Below, piece by piece: positions 56,521-64,000 of a DNA stretch of 64,000 nucleotides. Below the pieces are notes generated by a model that saw only the letters and a list, made by a program, of their open reading frames with translations, was not told the DNA's origin and ran no database searches. The stretch is from Elymus sibiricus (taxonomy: Eukaryota; Streptophyta; Magnoliopsida; Poales; Poaceae). The position numbers and the translations under genes are program-made. The stretch spans positions 62,885,086 through 62,949,085 of the forward strand of contig CM077668.1 of assembly GCA_039707655.1 (NCBI GenBank), read 5' to 3'. Position 1 is the first letter of the stretch, and each line of letters starts with the position of its first letter.

Positions 56521-57109
56521 TGTCGTGGTTTTGTCACGACAGATGTCCTCGTGAAAGGACTTAGTGGTGAGACCATCGCAACTAGGTGGTAGCTTGAACG
56601 GGGTTGGTCGGAATAGAGAGACGCGAGTTTTACCCAGGTTCGGCCCCTCGCGGTGGAGGTAAAAGCCTACGTCCTGCTTGATTGCTATTGATGATGATCT
56701 CGATTACAAGGGTGCTCTTTTGCTACCTCTATCTCGAGAGCTACTGATTTATCTGTCTAACTTGACCTATCCCTCTTGGGGTGCCTTGCCCCTCCTTATA
56801 TAAGTTGAAGGGGCCGGCTTACATGTAGAGTCCTAGTAGGACTACAACTAGTCTCTTTTCTACTACAAGTTGGATCCTAGTCCGGGTCTTGCTTCCCTTG
56901 TCAGGGAGCTTTCCTTTTCTTGGACCTTCTCCGCGAGCCGGCCCATTGGGCTCCCCTTAAGCCGGCCTCCTGCCGGGTCTCGCCCTGGGCCCTTGGTCTC
57001 TCCTTGTTGTCTCGCCGTAACCCGGGCTATGAGATGACCCATAGAGCCTCCTGACTCTTGGCTGGGTCAAACTATGGCCGGGTCATAACCGTGGGGAATA
57101 TCCCCATCA
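56521..57109 (-). repeat. 3' LTR of the nested element (589 bp, complete)
   Basis: On the minus strand it starts TGATGGGGATATTCCCCACG and ends CAAAACCACGACA. The TATA box is CTTATATAAGG (complement of about 56794-56804). The U5-side segment with TTTACCCAGGTTCGG (+ strand, about 56630) is shared with the LTR at 15864-16552. Confidence 0.92.
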
Positions 57110-60100
57110 TTAGCCCCCAGTTTAGCTTGAATTTATTCATGCTAAGCTCCTGAAATAAGAATAACTATTATGTTAAAGGAAAACGGCTCGCTCAAAAGGC
57201 TGTCTTTATTCAATGAACCAGCTTCTGAAAAATCCGGGTTTCTTTTTCATATCAACGAGCCGGCTTCACAATCAACTTGCTCACGCGGGTTCCTTGCGGA
57301 AAAATATTGAGAAAAATAACCCATCTGACGTTGAGTCGGTTTCCAGTGCTTCGGCTTGATAGAAATATTGGGAAATAAGAAATCCATCTGATGTTGAGCC
57401 GGTTTTCAGTGCTTTCGACTTGATAGAAAATATTAGAAATCAGAAATCCATATGATGTTGAGCCGGCTTTCCGGGCCTTTCTATGAACAGCTTGGAAAAG
57501 ATAAACTATGCAAATTTCTCCACTAAGAATATGATACCTGGTTTGCTCAAAACTGAGAACTTGAAGGTGTACCTCCCTTATATCCATATTACCTGTAGCC
57601 CCCAAGTCTTAAGAGGGGAACGTAGTGATAGCTTAAGACCTGCTTCAATATAAATGTTGCAACTTTGAAGAAATCTGGGTTGTTCATCTGAGTCGCCAGT
57701 TATAAAATGAATGTTTTGCATTTCACATGTGTAGCCCCCAAGTGCCGGGTTGTCTTGCCTGCAGCAACCCGGGATTTGAACTTAGCTTTTGATGTTTGTA
57801 GATGTATAGCTAAAAATAGTGTAACCCCCAAGGGCCGGTTTAGCTGTTCTCATCAATCTGGAACTTGAACGATCTATAGAGTCAATGACTGTAGCCCACA
57901 AGGGCCGGGTCACTATTAATAGTGAGCCGGGTCTTCGATGAAAATAGTTTAAAATGACAATGCATTAGCCCCTAAGTGCCGTGGTGCATGCTTGCAGCGA
58001 CATGGGACTTTCATACTGAATGTAATCTTGATTTGAATAATGTAGCCCCCAAGTGTCGGGTCGTATTGCCTGCGGTGACTCGGGACTATTCCTTTCACTG
58101 TAGAATAAATTCAGATCCACTGTAGCCTCCAAGAACCGGGTTGCCTGGCCGCATAGTATACTCTTTTGTATTATCAACTCACCAAATAAATCCTGGTGAC
58201 CCGGCAAGTGACAACCTGGCGGCAATTGACGTAGAAGGAGAACAAACTAATGTTAATCCGGCAGATCCAGCTGCCGGGCCTCAACCATAAATCACTCTGC
58301 AAGCTTGAATTTGCTTTGAAAAACTTGATAGAAAATAGCCCAATCGTGGCTTGTAATAGTTTTTGACCGGGAAACTGCATAGTCCGCCAATGCCTTCAAA
58401 CACTTTAATATTTTGCCTGTGAACTGATGATGCTTTTGCGATGAAACAAATCCTTGGCCGTGGTTGCAGTGCAACCCGGCAAATATGTGTGAAAAAATTC
58501 ATAAGTGTTGTAGTCTTCTACAAAGCACATGTTGAATAACCCAAAACCCGGTCAATTAAATGACTAGGTATTATATGTGACCCGGCTGGATTTGTAACCC
58601 GGGAATTTAGAAGAATTGATATCTCAATCATTTAATACTGGTTATGATAAACCATGATGAAGATCCAGCCATTTTGGCTATCAAAGATTCGTTTGTTCCT
58701 ATGGAGTCACAATGTAACCCGGTTTGAAGACCGGCTCCTGCGACATAAACAAATATAGATATGTATAAATGATGCATTGTATGATGATGCAATGTACGAT
58801 GATGCAATGTATGATAATGCATGTGTATGATAATGCGTGTGTATGATAACAGAGTATAAGAATGTCGGCTTTCGAGGCACAACATAAGACCGGCTTTCGA
58901 GGCTCGAGTCTTGGTTTCGCTTCCTGTGGAAGCAGGCTTTTTGGCCTCTTTTGGTTTGTCCTATCTCTCTGACAGCCGGCTCTCACGCAACCAATCGAGC
59001 ATTTTAACTCTGATGAATTCAGGGTCACCTTTGTGATTGACTCATCAGGCGTATGCCGGGTCGCTTTTTAGGGAGTAGCATCTTGCTAACAGGCAGGTTT
59101 AACCAAATATATTTTGGCTTTTCGCCGGGTTAAAAGGGTTTTGTAAGCTAAACTCGATGAGTTGGAAGCCCCCAAGTAACCATATGATCATGGAAAAGCT
59201 CAGCATAGGATATACAGGAGACAATGCTACTACTGCAAAACATCTGGGGTCCAGATAAGCTGGCATTCCTTTGATCATAATATATACAGGAGACAATGCT
59301 ACTACTGTAGATGTGTTAAGGCTTTTGAGCCGTAGGCATTTTAAGGTTGCCGAACCGTAGGCATTTTTAAGGTTGCCGAACCGTAGGCATTTTAAGGTTG
59401 CCGAACCGTAGAATTACGTGAAGATGAACGTGGTGCTACCTCCGAGATTAACTCAAAGGTGCCAGTTTACTTCATTGAATAATAAAATCATGAAAAACAT
59501 GAAAATGACTTAGCTTTTTTATGCCTCAGCGTTAATGTTGCGATGTGAACCCGCGGAAGGTTGAGGTCGACCGCGCCGGGTTATAGATGATCCCATCGGG
59601 CAACCCGGCGCGGGTAGAGACTAACACGGGTTCCCGCGATGTCGCGCAAGACATGACTCCGGAAAACAATATCAGCCCCTTTTTTTGTGAATTACTTGGC
59701 CTGCATATGAAAATAACACAGGCAAAAGCACTAGTGCTCGGTTGAATCAGCATGTTTTGCATAAAATGACTAGGTAGGATAGCACCTGATAATATATATT
59801 TTTTCCTTTTCTGCTCCAGCATTCGTTGGAGTAGACCGGGTAGTAGGGGCGGCGGCCTGTGCGTGTCCGTTCGGGCAGCTCGTACGGGCGGGCAAGGCCC
59901 CGGTGTGTTGATGTAGACGCGAGAGCTGGCCGATAAATTGACGTGGACGCGGGAGCCGGCCGCGATGTTTGTCGCCGGCGCGGACGCGAGAGCCGGCCGT
60001 GGCGTTGTAAGCTGGCACGGACGCGCGAGTCGGCCGCGGCGTTGTAAGTCAGCGGGGGCGCGCGAGTCGGCCGCGGTGTTGCAAGCCGGTGCGGGCGCGC

Positions 60101-60810
60101 GGGTCGGCCGCGGCGTTGTAAGTGCGGACGAGGGAGTCGCCTGGCATGTTGATGTAGACTGGACCACGAGCGCGGTGGCTTATACGCGTGTCCGTCGAGC
60201 AGCGCAGCACGGACTAACGCCAGCGCAGAATGATGCTGGCACTCGCTCCGTATCCACGGTACAACACCACCTTTGTAATGAATAATTGTCCTGTTTTTTT
60301 TATCGGATGAATGCGGACGCTGGTACTGGAAAATGCCAGACGAAAAAGATAGCAGATATACGTGTAGACCGCTCCGATGAAATATTGCTACGGGCAGATA
60401 CTTGGAGTACTAGTTCTTGGTTGTACGTGTACACCCGCACAAGCTCGTCTTAAGCCAGCAGCTTGAGGGTATATTTTCTTTTGTTGGGTAGCGTTGAGAT
60501 GTGCTTCCTCTTCATTATTTTAATATATTGTACGCTCCTTTGTTTGATTGCACCTGATCGTCACATGACAAAACCCAATCTTTTTCCCTAGTCTCCCGTG
60601 CTCTTGTGAATCATAGATAAGGTCGGACTCCTGATCCGTGACGCTGCTTTTGTCTTCTCTGCATGTCAGAAACGCCATGATGCCGCAGCGATAGAAATTG
60701 TTTTGACTTTAGTCACGCTGTCTCCTCAAGGCTCTGGTGGATTCCATGATTTCACGGGCACTGCCAGTTTTGCATTGTGTCCTCCTTTTTCTTTTTCCTT
60801 CTTTAGTCCT
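57110..60810. repeat. Internal region of the nested element built from short repeats
   Basis: From 57.59 to 58.14 kb a phrase like TAGCCCCCAAGTGCCGGGTTG recurs about seven times at irregular spacing, with AACCCGGGA-type partners. At 59316-59411 a ~26-bp unit (TTTTAAGGTTGCCGAACCGTAGGCA) is tandemly repeated about four times. At 59946-60126 a 37-bp GC-rich unit (GTCGGCCGCGGCGTTGTAAG core) is repeated five times. ATGAT/GCAATGTA microsatellite-like DNA lies at 58.77-58.86 kb. Frames such as 59532-60167 (minus) and 59938-60285 (plus) arise from the 37-bp repeat and are not taken as genes. Confidence 0.75.
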
Positions 60811-61329
60811 AGCTTGAACGGGGTTGGTCGGAATAGAGAGACGCGAGTTTTACCCAGGTTTGGCCCCTCGCGGTGGAGGTAAAAGCCTACATCCTGCTTG
60901 ATTGCTATTGATGATGATCTCGATTACAAGGGTGCTCTTTTGCTACCTCTATCTCGAGAGCTACTGATTTATCTGTCTAACTTGACCTATCCCTCTTGGG
61001 GTGCCTTGCCCCTCCTTATATAAGTTGAAGGGGCCGGCTTACATGTAGAGTCCTAGTAGGACTACAACTAGTCTCTTTTCTACTACAAGTTGGATCCTAG
61101 TCCGGATCTTGCTTCCCTTGTCAGGGAGCTTTCCTCTTCTTGGACCTTCTCCGCGAGCCGTCCCATTGGGCTCCCCTTAAGCCGGCCTCCTGCCGGGTCT
61201 CGCCCTGGGCCCTTGGTCTCTCCTTGTTGTCTCGCCGTAACCCGGGCTATGAGATGACCCATAGAGCCTTCTGACTCTTGGCTGGGTCAAACTATGGCCG
61301 GGTCATAACCGTGGGGAATATCCCCAACA
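60811..61329 (-). repeat. 5' LTR of the nested element (519 bp, internal edge deleted)
   Basis: It aligns with 56591-57109 without gaps. By eye I count about seven substitutions in 519 bp. The missing 70 bp correspond to 56521-56590, the side facing the internal region, so the deletion also removed the PBS. The outer edge ends CCCCAACA next to GGGGC. Confidence 0.9.
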
Positions 61330-61334
61330 GGGGC

Positions 61335-62567
61335 CATAGTTTTCACTAGAGGCTTCTCTCTTGAAAATAGCATACGGTGGGTGAACAAATTACTGTTGGG
61401 CAATTGATGGAAAAGCAAATAATCATGATGATATCCAAGGCAATGATCATGTATATAGGCATCACGTCCGAGACAAGTAGACCGAAATGATTCTGCATCT
61501 ACTACTATTACTCCACACATAAACCGCTAGCCAGCATGCATCTAGTGTATTAAGTTCATAAAAAATGGAGTAACGCCTTAAGCAAGATGACATGATGTAG
61601 ACAAAGTAAACTCATGCATGAATAAACCCCATCTTTTTACCCTTAATAGCAACGATACATATGTGTCATGTCCCTTTCTGTCACTGGGATTGAGCACCGC
61701 AAGATCGAACCCACTACAAAGCACCTCTCCCATTGCAAGATAAATCAATCTAGTTGGCCAAACCAAATCAATAGATCGGAGAGAAATATGAAGCTATAAT
61801 AATCATGCATAAAATAGTTTAAAGAAAACTCAAATAATATTCATGGATAATCTGATCATAAACTCACAATTCATCGGATCCCAACAAACACACCGCAAAA
61901 AGTGATTACATCGGATAGAACTCCAAGAACATCGAGGAGAACATTGTATTGAAGATCAAAAAGAGAGAAGAAGCCATCTAGCTACTAACTATGGACTCGA
62001 AGGTCTGTGGTAAACTACTCATGGATCATCGGAAGGGCAACAAGGATGATGTAGAGCCCCTCCGTGATCGATTCCCCCTCTGGCGGAGTGCCGAAAAAGG
62101 CCGCCAGATGGGATCTCTCGAGAACAGGAACTTGCGGCGGCAGAAAAAGTATTTCGTGGACTCCTCTGTTGGTTTCCCGATTTTAGAGAATTTATAGAGG
62201 TGGAATTAGGTCAAACGGAGCAGAGGTGGGCCCATGAGGCACCAGGGCGCGCCACCCCCCCCAGGGGCGCGCCCTGGTGGCTCGTGGCCACCTCCTCTGG
62301 CTTCTAGCCCTCTCCCGAAGCTTCTAGTGTCTCTTATGTCTCGAAAAAAATCTCCAAAAAATTCGTGGCATTTGGACTTCGTTTGGTACTGATATCGTGG
62401 AAAAACCAAAAACAGGCAAAAAACAGCAACTGGCACTGGGCACTAAGTTAATAGGTTAGTCCCAAAAAATGATATATAATTGCTTGTAAATGTAAATAAA
62501 ACATCCAAGATTGATACTATAATAGCATGGAACAATCAAAAATTATAGATACGTTGGAGACATATCA
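61335..62567 (-). repeat. 3' LTR of the Athila-like element, proximal (U3) segment
   Basis: This is the continuation of 56188-56520 after the nested insertion. On the minus strand it begins TGATATGTCTCCAACGTATC. It includes the GC phrase CCAGGGCGCGCCACCCCCCC (about 62239-62260, + strand) shared with the LTR at 46484-48010. Confidence 0.85.
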
Positions 62568-62580
62568 AGCATCCCCAAGC
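62568..62580 (-). promoter_or_regulatory. Polypurine tract next to the Athila-like 3' LTR
   Basis: On the minus strand AAGCTTGGGGATGC directly precedes the LTR's TGATATG. It is the plus-strand DNA primer site and confirms that the LTR is the 3' copy. Confidence 0.75.
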
Positions 62581-63748
62581 TTAATTCCTCCTCGTCCTCG
62601 AGTAGCTAAATGATAAAAACAGAATTTTTGATGTGGAATGCTACCTATCATATTCATCATATATTATTTTCTTTGTAGCATGGACATTTGGACTTGAATG
62701 ATTCAAAGCAATAGTCTATAATTTGACATGAAGACATAAATACTCAAGCATACTAACAAGCAACCATGCCTTTCAAAATATCAACGCTAAAGAAAGCTAT
62801 CCCTAGCCCATTATGCTCAATCATTGATCCATTCATGAAACACACTCAATATTAGCTACACACAATGCACAAGTATGACAATAGTGCTCTCTAGTTGGTG
62901 CTTTGTAAGAGAAGATGGAGACTCAAAATAAAAATTGCATAAAAGTAAATAGACAGGCCCTTCGCAGAGGGAAGTAGAGATTTGCAAATGTGCCTGAGCT
63001 CAAAGCTTAAATTAGAGAGATAAAATTATTTTTGAGAGGCATGCTTTTCCTGTCAACGAAAACGACCGAGAATTCCCAATATCTTCCATGCGAGACACAT
63101 TATAGGCGGTTCCCACACAGAAAATAAAGTATATTTCCTTTCCACCATTCTCTCACAATCCATCGTGAGAATAACACACCTAGCATGGAAAATATTGGCC
63201 ACCCCCTGCCGCTTCATGAGCGGTACGGGCACTCAAAATGGAAAATTATTTTGAAAAATTAGAGTTGACACATGCAAATTTACTTGGAACGGCATGGAAA
63301 TACCGCATATAGGTAGATATGGTGGACTCATTTGGCACAACTTGGGTTTAAGGAGTTGGATGCACAAGCAGTATTCCCGCTTAGTACAAATGAAGGCTAG
63401 CAAATAGATTGAGAAACGATCAACCAAAAAGGGAAAACGGTCATAAACATGCATTGAACATAACTAACACCGAATAATGCACCATAAGCAGGATATAATT
63501 TCGTTGCATAACTATTGACTTTATGTGCATGCATAGGGAATCACAAACCTTAACACCAATATTCTTACTAAATCACAATTATTCACTAACATGACTCACA
63601 TATTATCATCTCCATATCGCAAAACTATTACAAGGAATCAAACTTATCATATCCAATGATTTTTCATGAAAGTTTTTATTATATCCCTCTTGAGTATTCA
63701 TCACTTTGGGACCAAATTCATATCTTGTGCAAATTACCATTATTACTG
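62581..63748 (-). other. 3' non-coding internal region of the Athila-like element
   Basis: AT-rich sequence without supportable frames on either strand. A CATGAGAGTGCAAATATTTC-type phrase becomes a tandem repeat just beyond. A 73-codon minus-strand frame at 63233-63454 has no recognisable domain. Confidence 0.6.
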
Positions 63749-63964
63749 TCAACTCTCAAAAAGATATAAGTGAAGCATGAGAGTGCAAATATTTCTTCAA
63801 AATTTAATCTTATCAACTCTCAAAATAATATAAGTGAAGCATGAGAGTGCAAATATTTCTTCAAAATTTTAATCTTATCAACTCCCAAAATACTATAAGT
63901 GAAGCATGAGAGTTCAAATATTTCTTCAAAATATAGCCACAGCCGTGCTAAAAAAGATTTAAGT
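63749..63964. repeat. Tandem repeat, ~65-bp unit, three copies plus a diverged partial
   Basis: TCAACTCTCAAAAAGATATAAGTGAAG-type units start at 63749, 63813 and 63878, each followed by GCATGAGAGTGCAAATATTT and TTCAAAAT. A diverged remnant (AAAAAAGATTTAAGTGAAGC) follows after 63950. The array lies in the non-coding internal region of the Gypsy element. Confidence 0.88.
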
Positions 63965-64000
63965 GAAGCACTAGAGCAACTGTCGAGCTCAAAAGATTTA

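Larger units (their letters stand above)
56521..61329 (-). mobile_element. Non-autonomous LTR retrotransposon nested in the Gypsy LTR (TSD GGGGC)
   Basis: Two direct LTR copies (56521-57109, 589 bp; 60811-61329, 519 bp) flank 3.7 kb of non-coding DNA. The 5-bp target duplication GGGGC is exact (56516-56520 and 61330-61334), and removing the insert restores a continuous host LTR (GACCCGGGGG-CCATAG). A polypurine tract beside the left LTR (minus-strand AAACTGGGGGCTA at 57110-57122) shows that the left copy is the 3' LTR, so the element points left. No gag or pol motif was found. The 5' LTR has lost the 70 bp next to the internal region, and with it the PBS. It must have been mobilised by enzymes from elsewhere. 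Confidence 0.92.
56188..64000 (-). mobile_element. Athila-like Gypsy element, 3' LTR and 3' internal region (continues off right edge), split by a nested element
   Basis: On the minus strand the LTR runs from TGATATGTCTCCAACGTATC at 62567 to ...AAGTAGCA at 56188, interrupted by the nested element 56521-61329. A polypurine tract lies just before it. The LTR edge at 56188 sits inside the RT gene of the Copia element. The preceding GCCCC (56183-56187) is the expected 5-bp target duplication; its partner would be outside the window. The visible internal region (62568-64000) has no coding frame, consistent with the long 3' non-coding zone of these families. Sabrina/Fatima-type membership is tentative. 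Confidence 0.85.

Noticed and set aside
59532..60285. Alanine/proline/arginine-rich protein genes
   Set aside because: The frames are produced by a 37-bp GC-rich tandem repeat in a non-autonomous LTR element; frames are open on both strands and no domain is visible.

Overview
The window looks like nuclear DNA of a large-genome grass, most likely Triticeae (wheat, Aegilops, barley or rye). Reasons: Stowaway-type MITEs with CTCCCTCC ends, CACTA elements with AGTCCCGGTTGG hairpins, Athila-like LTRs starting TGATACGTC, a Copia LTR full of CGGTCCCACCGAG motifs, and a grass-type berberine-bridge-enzyme (group 4 pollen allergen family) gene fragment. No intact host nuclear gene is visible. Almost everything is transposable elements plus one large organellar insert.

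Layout. 1-15403 is plant mitochondrial DNA (a NUMT continuing beyond the left edge). It holds an uninterrupted atp4, trnQ(UUG), the 5' end of ccmB cut at the junction, and a plastid clpP 5' fragment, i.e. plastid DNA that had probably already moved into the mitochondrion. The right junction carries a 20-bp copied piece of ccmB. 15404-16552 is the 5' end of a minus-strand LTR retrotransposon (PBS and 689-bp LTR). It abuts a berberine-bridge-enzyme-like pseudogene (16553-17617) that lacks its N-terminal half and has a C-terminal frameshift. A 5'-truncated LINE tail follows (to about 18.54 kb).

18.5-27.8 kb is lower-copy-looking AT-rich DNA with two complete Stowaway MITEs and a collapsed one, a Mutator-type MITE with 71-bp TIRs and a 9-bp target duplication, a diverged internal duplication, and a candidate 3.1-kb non-autonomous Helitron. 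27.8-32.6 kb is a CACTA element with a decayed two-gene set, truncated at its 3' side. 32.6-40.9 kb is a minus-strand Ty3/Gypsy element with a 3.8-kb LTR, truncated after RNase H. It abuts a LINE (40918-45100) whose ORF2 has a single nonsense codon. 45.1-46.5 kb is an LTR-like remnant.

46.5-49.7 kb is the 5' LTR plus gag-protease of an Athila-like Gypsy element. 49.7-51.8 kb holds two CACTA pieces. About 51.9-56.2 kb is a Copia element cut in its reverse transcriptase by a minus-strand Gypsy element (56188 to beyond the right edge). The LTR of that element was itself split by a non-autonomous LTR retrotransposon (56521-61329) with a clean GGGGC target duplication.

Function. None of the elements looks autonomous as written: nonsense codons, frameshifts, altered catalytic residues (RT YLDD to YLDV, Copia protease DSG to NSG) and missing integrase recur. 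I found no undescribed coding system. The most distinctive signals are the NUMT and its copied junction, the extra sense-strand ORF between PBS and gag of the long-LTR Gypsy element, the structured core of the Mutator MITE, the Helitron candidate, the CACTA hairpin cluster, and the repeat-built internal region of the youngest LTR element. All family assignments come from reading motifs by eye; no database search was run.
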